From Rheinheimera sp. D18 (lineage in GTDB: Bacteria; Pseudomonadota; Gammaproteobacteria; Enterobacterales; Alteromonadaceae): a stretch of 64,000 nt of DNA. The notes under the pieces were generated by a model. That model was not told the DNA's origin and searched no databases. It saw only the letters and a list, made by a program, of their open reading frames with translations. A program made the position numbers and the translations under genes. Location: contig NZ_CP037745.1 of NCBI RefSeq assembly GCF_004345025.1, forward strand, positions 1,550,001 through 1,614,000. The letters run 5' to 3'. Positions 55,988 to 64,000 of this stretch are shown piece after piece. Numbering within the stretch: the first letter of the stretch is position 1; every line of letters begins with the position of its first letter.

Positions 55988-56386
55988 ATGAATAATGAAG
56001 CTTTAATTGCCAAACGCATGGAGCATGCCGTTACTCGGGTTACGCAAACCGTGTTTCCAGGGCGCACCAACCATCACAATACACTGTTTGGTGGTGAAGC
56101 ACTGGCATGGATGGATGAAGCAGCGTTTATCGCAGCGACGCGATTTTGTCGCAAGCCTTTAGTTACAGTAAGTTCAGACCGTGTAGATTTTAAAGAGTCG
56201 ATTCCGGCTGGTTCTATTGTTGAATTGGTAGCAAGAGTAGAGCACGTTGGTCGTACTAGCCTTCGAGTACAAGTTGACATTTTTGTTGAAAATATGTATA
56301 GCGACGATCAGCATAAAGCTATTTCTGGTAGCTTTACCTTTGTTGCGCTGGGGCCAGATCGTAAACCTACACCCGTGTTGGGCTAA
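55988..56386 (+). CDS. Acyl-CoA thioesterase (hotdog fold)
   Basis: A 132-aa hotdog-fold thioesterase of the YciA/BFIT type. Characteristic segments are FPGRTNHHNTLFGGEALAWMDEAAFIAATRF (with the catalytic Asp and Asn region), VDFKESIPAGSIVELVARVEHVGRTS and SFTFVAL. It hydrolyses acyl-CoA esters; chain-length preference cannot be read from sequence. GAGAC precedes ATG 55988. It is monocistronic, 124 bp before the sensor kinase gene. Confidence 0.88.
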   Translation: MNNEALIAKRMEHAVTRVTQTVFPGRTNHHNTLFGGEALAWMDEAAFIAATRFCRKPLVTVSSDRVDFKESIPAGSIVELVARVEHVGRTSLRVQVDIFVENMYSDDQHKAISGSFTFVALGPDRKPTPVLG

Positions 56387-56510
56387 AGATTGACACTAAA
56401 GCAGCCAATTATGCGATTAAAGCTTGGCCAAACAAGTTCAGCGCGTAGCGGCTTTGTTACCGGTTTAGTTATAATTAGAGCATTATTAAATTTGCCTGCG
56501 GGTTATTGTT

Positions 56511-57593
56511 TTGTATAAGTTATTTGAAGATCGCACCCGTCAGTTTTGGATCCTGCATACCTTGGGCTGGCTTGGCTTTGCCATTGTTAACTACCTAAAC
56601 TCGTTAGTGCAAGAAACACGCGATGCCTATCTTATCGTGGTGGCACTTGATGCGTATATCGGTTGGCTGTTAACTATTCCACTGCGTTATACCTATCAAA
56701 AGGTAGGGCAGTGGACGCCATGGAAGATGGTGCTAACGGTATTAGTATTAGCCTTTACCGTTGCGGCGGTTTGGACTGCGGTACGAAATTTTAATTACTG
56801 GGAAATATACCGGCACGGCGCACGCCCTGATCATTGGATAAAATATATTCGGGAAACACCATTTGCCTTTTATGTAATGCTAAGCTGGAGCGGCTTATAC
56901 TTTGGTATAAAATACTATCAGACGTTACAAGAAGAAAAACAAAAATCGCTTACCGCGACTAATAAGGCCCATGAAGCACAGCTAAAAATGCTGCGCTATC
57001 AGCTTAACCCACACTTTTTATTTAATACCTTAAATGCTATTTCTACTTTGGTGTTAATCAACGAAAGTGATACCGCGAATAAAATGCTGACTCGGCTTAG
57101 TGACTTTTTACGCTATTCGTTGTACAAAGATCCTATTAATAAGGTACCGCTTGAGCAAGAGGTGTATGCCGCTCGGTTATATCTTGAAATTGAAAAGGTG
57201 CGCTTTTCTGAGCGCCTATCAGTGATCTTTGATTTAGAACCTGGCACAGAGAAAGCTTTAGTACCGAGTTTAATTTTACAGCCCATTATAGAGAACGCCA
57301 TTAAGTACGCTGTTGCTAGCCAGATTAACGGTGGTGAAATAGCCATTACAGCAAAGAAGTTTGGTCACGATTTACTACTAGAAGTTGCCGATAATGGCCC
57401 GGGTATGAGCATTAACGATGGTCTACCCAAAAGCAGCGATAGCGGTGTAGGTTTAGTCAATACGAAAGAGCGGTTGTCAGCCTTATATGACAATAATTTT
57501 GCGCTGGTATTAACGCATAATCAGCCTCAGGGGCTGAAAGTAAATATTAGAATTCCATTACAATTAGAAAAAACGGAACATGAACATGCTTAA
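56511..57593 (+). CDS. LytS/YehU-type sensor histidine kinase
   Basis: A 360-aa inner-membrane kinase. Four hydrophobic helices (about 10-30, 42-62, 72-92 and 115-135) make up the sensor, and a short coiled linker (EEKQKSLTATNKAHEAQLKMLRYQ) leads to the His_kinase domain PF06580: the phosphoacceptor is in LNPHFLFNTLNAIS. The ATPase region has IIENAIKYA and DNGPGMSI. The start is TTG 56511, which gives the MYKLFEDRTRQFWILHTLGW start typical of the family. It overlaps the LytTR regulator by 14 bases, so the two are a cognate pair. The signal is unknown. Confidence 0.93.
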   Translation: MYKLFEDRTRQFWILHTLGWLGFAIVNYLNSLVQETRDAYLIVVALDAYIGWLLTIPLRYTYQKVGQWTPWKMVLTVLVLAFTVAAVWTAVRNFNYWEIYRHGARPDHWIKYIRETPFAFYVMLSWSGLYFGIKYYQTLQEEKQKSLTATNKAHEAQLKMLRYQLNPHFLFNTLNAISTLVLINESDTANKMLTRLSDFLRYSLYKDPINKVPLEQEVYAARLYLEIEKVRFSERLSVIFDLEPGTEKALVPSLILQPIIENAIKYAVASQINGGEIAITAKKFGHDLLLEVADNGPGMSINDGLPKSSDSGVGLVNTKERLSALYDNNFALVLTHNQPQGLKVNIRIPLQLEKTEHEHA

Positions 57594-58404
57594 GGTAATA
57601 GTAGTTGACGACGAGCCTTTAGCCCGCAAGGGAATGTTAGTGCGTTTGCGGGAATTTCCAGAATTAGAAGTAATTGCAGAATGCAGTAACGGCCAGCAAG
57701 CCGCTGACGTTATTGCTGAGTTAGAACCTGATTTAGTATTTCTCGACGTAGAAATGCCGGGCATGGACGGCTTTGCTGTGCTGAAAAAATTGCAAGCGCA
57801 GCAGGTTACCTTACCCTATGTTATTTTTGTTACTGCCTATGATCACTATGCGTATAACGCCTTTGAAGTGAACGCATTAGACTACGTACTTAAGCCAGTT
57901 GAACCTGAGCGGCTAAAACAAGCAGTAGAAAAAGTATTACGTATTCACCAGGCGCAGGATACGCAAAAACATAAGGGCCAACTAGCAGAAGCCGTAGCGA
58001 AATTAACCGGCGACGAAGCGGGAAATATTCTGCAACGGTTAGATAATGCTGAACCGGTGGTAAATGATCGCTTTCCTGATGCCATTAGCATTAAAGATAG
58101 TGGTGAAATTACTCGAGTGCCGGTGGCAGCTATTGAATGGGTGGACGCAGCTGGCGATTATATGTGTATTCATACTCGTGATGGCCAAACCCATATTTTA
58201 CGCCGCACCATGAAAGAACTAGAGCAAGAGCTTGATCCTAAAGTGTTTGTGCGGGTACATCGCTCAGCTATTGTTAATGTACAAACTATTGCAAAGTTAC
58301 AAATGCTTGCCAATGGCGAACATCAACTTATGCTGACTAACGGCCAAGCGGTGAAGGTTAGCCGTAGTTATAAAGATCGTGTTAAACAAGTATTTAATCA
58401 ATAA
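57580..58404 (+). CDS. LytTR-family response regulator
   Basis: A 274-aa regulator with an N-terminal receiver domain (VIVVDDEPLARKG, phosphoacceptor Asp in LVFLDVEMPGMDG, Thr in VTAYDHYA, Lys in VLKPVEPER) and a C-terminal LytTR DNA-binding domain (about 165-270, IEWVDAAGDYMCIHTRDG, FVRVHRSAIVN, VKVSRSYKDRVKQ). It overlaps the kinase gene and is its likely partner. ATG 57586 is an alternative start. Convergent with pfkA, 7 bp apart. Confidence 0.94.
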   Translation: MNMLKVIVVDDEPLARKGMLVRLREFPELEVIAECSNGQQAADVIAELEPDLVFLDVEMPGMDGFAVLKKLQAQQVTLPYVIFVTAYDHYAYNAFEVNALDYVLKPVEPERLKQAVEKVLRIHQAQDTQKHKGQLAEAVAKLTGDEAGNILQRLDNAEPVVNDRFPDAISIKDSGEITRVPVAAIEWVDAAGDYMCIHTRDGQTHILRRTMKELEQELDPKVFVRVHRSAIVNVQTIAKLQMLANGEHQLMLTNGQAVKVSRSYKDRVKQVFNQ

Positions 58405-58411
58405 GTGATGC

Positions 58412-59401
58412 TTAATCGCTGGCAATAAGTTGTTGCCAGCGCACTAAATAAGGATCAATGGGTTTTTTCTTATCACCGGTTTGACCCAGCGGGTATAACA
58501 CTGCTTGTTGGTTAACTTCACCGGCCATCATTAAATTAGCCCCCGCAACCAGCTGCTCTACTGCGTACGAACCTAACTTAGTGGCAAGTATTCTATCTGC
58601 GCCTACAGGGCTGCCACCGCGTTGTATATGGCCTAAAATACAAGCTCGGCAGTCGATGCCTAATTCTTCGCTTAATGCTTCAGCTAATGCCGTTGTGCCG
58701 CCAGGATAGCTATTTTCAGCGACGACAATAATATAACTGCTTTTACCTCTAAGTAATTGCGCATGCTTAATGGGTGTGATTACTTCTTTTAGCGAACCCA
58801 GTTGCAATGTGCCAAATTCAGGGCAGATAATTTGCTCAGCGCCAGCGGCAATGCCGGCAGCTAAGCTAATATGGCCGGAATGACGGCCCATTAGTTCAAC
58901 TAAAAAGATGCGCTCAAACGCATCAGCGGTATCACGAATTTTGTCTATGGCATCCAGCGCGGTATCTATGGCAGTAGCAAAACCAATAGTGTAATCGGTA
59001 CCATCTACATCGTTATCAATAGTGCCTGGCACGCCAATAATTTGGCCGCGATAGTATTTGGCTATCGCTAGTGCGCCGCGAAAACTACCATCGCCGCCAA
59101 TAACAATTAATGCATCAAGCTGTAACTGCTCTAATGCCATTGCTGCTTGTTTTGCCCCCTCAGCGGTGTGCAAAGTTTTACAGCGGGCACTTTTCAAAAT
59201 AGTGCCACCACGTTGAATAATATGTTGCACGTGCTGGGGTAATAAGGTTTGGTAATCGTTATCTAACAAACCATTAAAACCATAGTGAAAACCAATAACA
59301 TCAATATTATGTACCGACGCCGTTAACACTGCAGCACGTATAGCCGCGTTCATGCCTGGTGCGTCGCCACCAGAAGTAAGGATCCCAATACGTTTAATCA
59401 T
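58412..59401 (-). CDS. pfkA: ATP-dependent 6-phosphofructokinase
   Basis: Phosphorylates fructose-6-phosphate, the committed step of glycolysis. From ATG 59401 (MIKRIGILTSGGDAPGMN) the protein is 329 aa, near E. coli PfkA (320). It has IVIGGDGSFRGA, PGTIDNDVDGTDYTIGF with the catalytic Asp, and LGHIQRGGSPVGADRIL. Gly in GGDGS and Gly in PGTIDND point to ATP and not PPi as donor. A TTG four codons upstream is possible, but GAGA 8 bases before the ATG supports 59401. A 9-bp hairpin (58417-58441) lies in its last codons. Present alongside edd-glk-eda. Confidence 0.96.
   Translation of the reverse strand: MIKRIGILTSGGDAPGMNAAIRAAVLTASVHNIDVIGFHYGFNGLLDNDYQTLLPQHVQHIIQRGGTILKSARCKTLHTAEGAKQAAMALEQLQLDALIVIGGDGSFRGALAIAKYYRGQIIGVPGTIDNDVDGTDYTIGFATAIDTALDAIDKIRDTADAFERIFLVELMGRHSGHISLAAGIAAGAEQIICPEFGTLQLGSLKEVITPIKHAQLLRGKSSYIIVVAENSYPGGTTALAEALSEELGIDCRACILGHIQRGGSPVGADRILATKLGSYAVEQLVAGANLMMAGEVNQQAVLYPLGQTGDKKKPIDPYLVRWQQLIASD
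58417..58441. repeat. 9-bp perfect hairpin within the last pfkA codons
   Basis: CGCTGGCAA (58417-58425) and TTGCCAGCG (58433-58441) are perfect inverted arms with a 7-nt loop, in the junction between the convergent response regulator and pfkA genes. No T-run follows, so termination is uncertain. Confidence 0.5.
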
Positions 59402-59575
59402 TATTTGTCTCAAAATAAGAAATTATAGCCGGTAGCTAATAAAGCAGCTTGATATAGCGCAACACTAGGTGAATTTGTCGATATTTAGCATTGAGTTGCA
59501 GACAAGCTTAGATGAAATAGAGGAAAATGCTAAGGTTTTTACTGACCTCAGTATTACTAGCATTGGAACCACATT

Positions 59576-60547
59576 ATGCATCAAACCACGGGTAAAAGCT
59601 TAGTTGGCCTTTTACTGGCTTTAACCACTGCCATTTTATGGGGCATGTTACCTATAGCACTTAAAGTGCTGCTCGATGTTTTAACCGCTAATACTATTAC
59701 CGCAATACGTTTTTTAGTCGCGGCAGTGATGGTGGGTATTTGGCTTGGTGTTGCTGGTAAGCTACCCCAAATAGCCTCACTGGCCAAAGCTAACGTAAAA
59801 ACCTTAATGTTTATTGCTGTTGCCGGCCTATTGTCTAATTACATTATGTATTTAAGTGGCTTAAATTATTTAACTGCAGAAACAGGGCAGGTAGTTATTC
59901 AGTTAGCGCCGTTTTTAATGATGATTGGCGGCGTGGTGGTGTTTAAAGAGCGCCTGTTATTATGGCAACAAGTTGGCGCCTTACTGCTGGTTATTGGCTT
60001 ATTGCTATTTTTTAATGAGCGTTTGGTACAGCTTATTACCCAAGCCAGTAATGAAACGGTTGGCGTACTATTAATTATTGCCGCTGCCATAACCTGGGCC
60101 GCGTATGCGTTGGCGCAAAAGCAATTGCTCGTGCATTACAGCTCAAAGCAAATTATGTATTTGCTGTATGCCGCTGGCAGCATCGCATTTTTACCTGTGG
60201 CTGACTATGCGCCGTTACTTACGATGAGCGTTTTACAATGGTCGTTACTGATTTTTTGCTGTTTGAATACCGTTGTCGCTTATGGTGCCTTCGCTGAGGC
60301 TTTACATCACTGGGAAGCGTCAAAAGTCAGTGCAGTATTGGCGATTACGCCACTATTTACTATTTTCTTTGCGCAGTTATTAGGTTGGCTGTATCCGGGC
60401 TTTTTAGCGCCTCAAGCGTTAAATATTTGGTCGTGGCTTGGCGCGGCGTTGGTGGTGCTAGGCTCAGCGCTTACCGCACTGGCGCCGCAGTTTGTTGAAT
60501 ATCGTGCGGCGCGTAAAGTGCGTAAGTTACAGCGTGATGTGTTTTAA
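59576..60547 (+). CDS. EamA-family (DMT) transporter
   Basis: A 323-aa inner-membrane protein with ten predicted helices in two EamA repeats (about 10-145 and 165-300). GMLPIALKVLLDVLTANTITAIRFLVAA marks the first repeat and TWAAYALAQKQLL with AILAITPLFTIFFAQLLGWLYP-like segments the second. The drug/metabolite transporter superfamily exports amino acids, nucleosides or other metabolites; the substrate cannot be told. It is divergent from pfkA and convergent with the ABC exporter. The C-terminal basic tail is cytoplasmic. Confidence 0.88.
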   Translation: MHQTTGKSLVGLLLALTTAILWGMLPIALKVLLDVLTANTITAIRFLVAAVMVGIWLGVAGKLPQIASLAKANVKTLMFIAVAGLLSNYIMYLSGLNYLTAETGQVVIQLAPFLMMIGGVVVFKERLLLWQQVGALLLVIGLLLFFNERLVQLITQASNETVGVLLIIAAAITWAAYALAQKQLLVHYSSKQIMYLLYAAGSIAFLPVADYAPLLTMSVLQWSLLIFCCLNTVVAYGAFAEALHHWEASKVSAVLAITPLFTIFFAQLLGWLYPGFLAPQALNIWSWLGAALVVLGSALTALAPQFVEYRAARKVRKLQRDVF

Positions 60548-60568
60548 GCTAGCGCTAATTAAATAAAC

Positions 60569-62416
60569 TTACTCAACACCAATATAACCACCGGTTTGAT
60601 GCGCCCATAATTGGGCGTATATACCACCAGAGGCAATTAACTCGTGGTGTGTGCCTTGTTCAACAATGTTGCCATGCTCTAACACGATTAGCCGATCCAT
60701 TTGTGCAATAGTGGATAAGCGATGGGCAATAGCAATAACTGTTTTACCGGTCATTAGTTTATTTAAACTTGCTTGAATGGTGGCTTCTACTTCAGAATCT
60801 AACGCTGAAGTGGCTTCATCTAGAATAAGAATGGGTGCGTTTTTCAGCAATACCCGCGCAATAGCAATACGCTGACGTTGGCCACCCGATAGCTTAACGC
60901 CGCGTTCGCCCACTTGCGCATCTAAACCACGGTTGCCTTTAGCATCAATCAGCTCAGCAATAAACTCGGTAGCTTCCGCTTGCTCGGCTGCTAATAACAA
61001 TTCAGTTTCAGTAGCGCTAGGTTTGCCATAGCTTATATTGTCCCGCACCGAGCGATGCAGCAACGACGTATCTTGCGTTACCATGGCGATATGCTGACGT
61101 AGGCTTTCTTGGCTGACTAAACTTATGTCTTGGCCATCAATTAAAATTTTTCCGCTTTCTACATCATAAAAACGCAGCAGTAAATTAACCAGTGTTGATT
61201 TACCTGCGCCCGAGCGGCCAACCAAACCTACTTTTTCACCCGGTTTAATGTTTAACGTAAGCTGTTGCAGCACTGAGGTTTTAGTGTTATCGGTGTCAGC
61301 TTTGCCGTAATTAAAACTGACGTTGTCAAAGCTAATTGCACCTTGTGTTATCTGTAACGGTTTGGCGTTAGGTGCATCAACTACTTGTGCAGCTTGTGAT
61401 AGCGTAGTAATACCATCTGCCACAGTGCCAATGTTTTCAAATAGGCTGCTTATTTCCCACATGATCCACTGTGACATACCATTTAAGCGCAAAGCTAAAC
61501 TCACGGCTATAGCAATGGCGCCTACGCTTATTGCGCTATCAGTCCACAGGTAAATAGATAACGACGCAATACTAAACACCAATAAATAATTTAATGTTTG
61601 CACCGATACGCTAAGCCCAGTTGCTAAACGCATTTGCCGATATACAGGTTTTAAAAACACTTCCATGCTGTCTTTAGCGTAGGCTTCTTCACGGTTAGTA
61701 TGAGAAAACAGCTTAATGGTTGTAATGTTGGTGTAGCTATCAACAATACGGCCGGTCATTTCTGAGCGTGCATCGGCTTGGCGGGTAGACGCCGCTTTTA
61801 AACGCGGAACAAAATAAAACTGCATACCAATATAGATAGCAAGCCAGCCCAGCATCGGTAAAATTAAGCGTAAATCGGCTTCAGCAATAAAAAACAACAT
61901 TGAACCAAAATACACCAATACATATACCATCACATCAAGCAGTTTCATTACGGTTTCGCGCACAGCTAACGAGGTTTGCAATACCTTGGTTGCTATACGA
62001 CCGGCAAAATCATTTTGATAAAAACTGATACTTTGGCGTAGTAAATAACGATGTGCTAACCAGCGGATTGACATCGGGTAATTACCCAATAAGGTTTGAT
62101 GCACAATTGCCGCATGGAAAAAGCTTAATGCAGGTAAAAAGATAACCGTTACTAGCGCCATTTTTATTAAAGTGGCGCGCTCGGCAAGGAACAAGCTTTG
62201 CGGATCGTTTTTTACCAGCCAATCAACCAGCTGACCCATAAAGCTAAATAATGACACCTCTAGAATAGCTAATAACGCGGTGCTTAGAGACATTAAAAGC
62301 AGTGAGGTTTCCATGCCCTTGGTGTAATGCCGACAAAATGCCCAAATACCTTTTGGTGGTTGTGTCGGTTCGGTTGCAGGAAAAGGTTTAATAATACGTT
62401 CAAAAAAACTCAACAT
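60569..62416 (-). CDS. ABC exporter (fused membrane and ATPase domains)
   Basis: A 615-aa half-transporter of the ABCB/MsbA-like type. Six helices lie in residues 35-330 (for example LLLMSLSTALLAILEVSLFSFMG). The ATPase domain has Walker A GRSGAGKSTLVNLLL, Q-loop VTQDTSLLHRSVRDNI, signature LSGGQRQRIAIAR, Walker B ILILDEATSALDSE and the switch His in AHRLSTIAQ. It probably works as a homodimer exporting a lipid, drug or peptide; the substrate is unknown. No partner half-transporter is adjacent. It is divergent from the antiporter. Confidence 0.92.
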   Translation of the reverse strand: MLSFFERIIKPFPATEPTQPPKGIWAFCRHYTKGMETSLLLMSLSTALLAILEVSLFSFMGQLVDWLVKNDPQSLFLAERATLIKMALVTVIFLPALSFFHAAIVHQTLLGNYPMSIRWLAHRYLLRQSISFYQNDFAGRIATKVLQTSLAVRETVMKLLDVMVYVLVYFGSMLFFIAEADLRLILPMLGWLAIYIGMQFYFVPRLKAASTRQADARSEMTGRIVDSYTNITTIKLFSHTNREEAYAKDSMEVFLKPVYRQMRLATGLSVSVQTLNYLLVFSIASLSIYLWTDSAISVGAIAIAVSLALRLNGMSQWIMWEISSLFENIGTVADGITTLSQAAQVVDAPNAKPLQITQGAISFDNVSFNYGKADTDNTKTSVLQQLTLNIKPGEKVGLVGRSGAGKSTLVNLLLRFYDVESGKILIDGQDISLVSQESLRQHIAMVTQDTSLLHRSVRDNISYGKPSATETELLLAAEQAEATEFIAELIDAKGNRGLDAQVGERGVKLSGGQRQRIAIARVLLKNAPILILDEATSALDSEVEATIQASLNKLMTGKTVIAIAHRLSTIAQMDRLIVLEHGNIVEQGTHHELIASGGIYAQLWAHQTGGYIGVE

Positions 62417-62613
62417 AACAGGCTCAAAATAACGGCAAATAGGCGTATATTGTACCTTAGTTATTTAAAAAATCCTGTTCAGCACAGCCTGTAGTTTGGT
62501 ATTAGTATCGAATAATATTGGGATTATTATTTTCGCTGTGTATTATTGTGCGCTTGTTTGTATCGGCGCCAGTGCGTTATTTAATAAGATTGTGAATTTT
62601 TAACAGGACACTC

Positions 62614-64000
62614 ATGGAAAAAATTTCTGCCACGTTGGCACTGCTTGGTATTTTGTCCCTGTTTTGTCAGTGGCTAGGCTGGAAGCTTAGACTACCGGCC
62701 ATTTTACCTTTACTGATTGCCGGCTTAATACTTGGCCCGGCGTTAGGCGTTTTAAACCCAGATGAGCTATTTGGTAATTTGTTATTTCCTATTATCTCAT
62801 TGGGTGTTGCCGTCATTTTATTTGAAGGTTCGCTAACGCTAAATTTTAAGGAAATAAAAAACCACGGCCGAATGGTCACCAGTTTAGTTACCGTTGGTGC
62901 AGCGGTTACCTGGGTATGCGTAACTTTAGCGGCGTATTGGTTAGTGGGTTTTAGCTTTGAAATTGCCATGCTGTTTGGTGCTTTAGTAGTCGTTACTGGG
63001 CCAACGGTAATAGTGCCAATGCTGCGCAGTGTTAAGCCTACGTCTAAGCTTGCCAGCATTTTACGCTGGGAAGGTATAGTAATAGATCCGTTAGGTGCGC
63101 TACTTGCAGTGTTGGTATTTGAGTATATTGCTTACTCATCTGAGTCTGGTAATCATGTACTCATGGCGCTGGGCTTAATGTTATCGGTTGGCTTTGGTTT
63201 AGGTGCTTTGTCGGGTTATGTTGTCGGTACGGTGCTGCGTAAAAATATGCTTCCGCATTATTTACAAAATACCGCCGTGTTAACCATCGTTTTAGCGGTG
63301 TTTGTTGGCTCTAACTTATTACGCGAAGAGTCGGGTTTATTAACCGTTACGGTAATGGGTATTTGGCTAGCGAATATGCGCGGTGTTGATATTGCCGAAA
63401 TCCTAGAATTTAAAGAAACCCTTACCGTATTGCTTATTTCTGCACTCTTTATTCTGCTCGCGGCAAGATTAGACTCTAGCGCGATGTTAGATTTAGGCTG
63501 GGGTGGGCTTGGCTTGCTGCTGGTAGTAATGTTTATTGCTCGGCCGCTTAGTATCTGGATATCAGCAATTGGTTCCTCGTTACAAAGTAACGACAAGTGG
63601 TTTTTAAGTTGGGTAGCACCACGGGGTATTGTTGCTGCCGCGGTATCTTCTTTATTCGCCATCAAATTAGAAAACTTAGGCTACGAAGGCGCGCAGCATA
63701 TCGTACCCTTAGTGTTTTTAGTTATTATTGGTACAGTGGTAGTGCAAAGTTTAACTGCTGGTAGATGGGCTAAGTGGTTAGGTGTGGCTGCGGGCTCAAA
63801 CCAAGGTGTACTTATTTTTGGTGCATCACCTTTTGCTAGAGATTTAGCAAAGGTGCTACAAGCTAGGCAGTTTCGTACTGTTTTGGCTGATACCAACTGG
63901 GACAATATTCGTTTAGCCCGAATGGATAATATACCGGTCTATTTTGGTAACCCTGCGTCAGAACATGCCGAAAACTATTTAGATTTAACCGGCATTGGCC
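62614..64000 (+). CDS. CPA1-type Na+(K+)/H+ antiporter with TrkA-N domain (partial)
   Basis: The frame is open from ATG 62614 to the window end (462 codons) with no stop. The N-terminal 390 residues form the cation/proton exchanger domain with about 12 helices, including LPAILPLLIAGLILGPALG, ILFEGSLTLNF, VVTGPTVIVPML and WEGIVIDPLGA (Asp in the ion site). A cytosolic TrkA-N nucleotide-binding domain begins near residue 395 (GVLIFGASPFARDLAKVL). It probably exports Na+ or K+ against H+. The C-terminus is outside the window. Confidence 0.88.
   Translation, partial: MEKISATLALLGILSLFCQWLGWKLRLPAILPLLIAGLILGPALGVLNPDELFGNLLFPIISLGVAVILFEGSLTLNFKEIKNHGRMVTSLVTVGAAVTWVCVTLAAYWLVGFSFEIAMLFGALVVVTGPTVIVPMLRSVKPTSKLASILRWEGIVIDPLGALLAVLVFEYIAYSSESGNHVLMALGLMLSVGFGLGALSGYVVGTVLRKNMLPHYLQNTAVLTIVLAVFVGSNLLREESGLLTVTVMGIWLANMRGVDIAEILEFKETLTVLLISALFILLAARLDSSAMLDLGWGGLGLLLVVMFIARPLSIWISAIGSSLQSNDKWFLSWVAPRGIVAAAVSSLFAIKLENLGYEGAQHIVPLVFLVIIGTVVVQSLTAGRWAKWLGVAAGSNQGVLIFGASPFARDLAKVLQARQFRTVLADTNWDNIRLARMDNIPVYFGNPASEHAENYLDLTGIG

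Noticed and set aside
58412-59401. PPi-dependent phosphofructokinase
   Set aside because: The nucleotide site reads GGDGS and PGTIDND, the ATP-type residues.

Overview
The window is chromosomal DNA from a gammaproteobacterium of the Alteromonadales type. A Rheinheimera/Arsukibacterium/Alishewanella-like host is my inference from gene content, protein resemblance and moderate GC; I could not run a search. Genes are dense, on both strands, and mostly housekeeping: Entner-Doudoroff genes, malic enzyme, ppsA/ppsR, pfkA, asnS, the biotin cluster, fabA, rmf, rlmKL/uup and initiator tRNAs.

Layout. 1-1.7 kb: end of edd, then glk and eda. 1.8-9.7 kb: ABC-F YbiT, Dps, an HDOD protein, malic enzyme, a DUF885 lipoprotein and YghU. 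9.9-12.4 kb: meso-diaminopimelate dehydrogenase and asnS. 12.6-18.7 kb: a small membrane protein, bioA divergent from bioBFCD, and pepE. 18.9-24.9 kb: htpX, yjdM, a class V aminotransferase and a giant Tricorn-like protease. 25-29.6 kb: TIGR02647 protein facing a MoxR/DUF58/TgpA-like cluster and a LuxR-type regulator. 29.8-38.6 kb: a frameshifted low-molecular-weight phosphatase, class II DAHP synthase with a ketopantoate-reductase-like gene, a complete IS5-family element, ppsR/ppsA and selO. 38.7-44.6 kb: the only clearly accessory stretch, with a MOSC protein, an orphan BrxR/CapW-like WYL regulator, an unknown 103-aa protein, a NYN/LOTUS protein, nested IS3-family sequences, a 5'-truncated DUF45 metallopeptidase, a repeat-rich spacer and two initiator tRNA genes. 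44.8-54 kb: rlmKL, a glutaredoxin-like gene, uup, a DUF3466 surface protein, rmf, fabA, a double T-fold PTPS-like protein and an M23 peptidase. 54-64 kb: M61 peptidase, thioesterase, a LytS/LytR-type two-component pair, pfkA, an EamA transporter, an ABC exporter and a CPA1 antiporter cut by the window end.

How it fits together. Both glycolytic routes are represented (edd/glk/eda and pfkA), with PEP synthase and its regulator for gluconeogenesis. A near-consensus HexR-like site lies in the ppsR/ppsA gap, and an 18-bp FabR-type palindrome exactly fills the fabA promoter spacer. The most interesting stretch is 39.4-44.6 kb, which looks like an eroded defence or accessory island beside a tRNA locus. 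The clearest single lesion is a 4-base loss that removes the catalytic cysteine of the phosphatase at 29.8 kb. I saw no CRISPR array, prophage, plasmid function or biosynthetic cluster.
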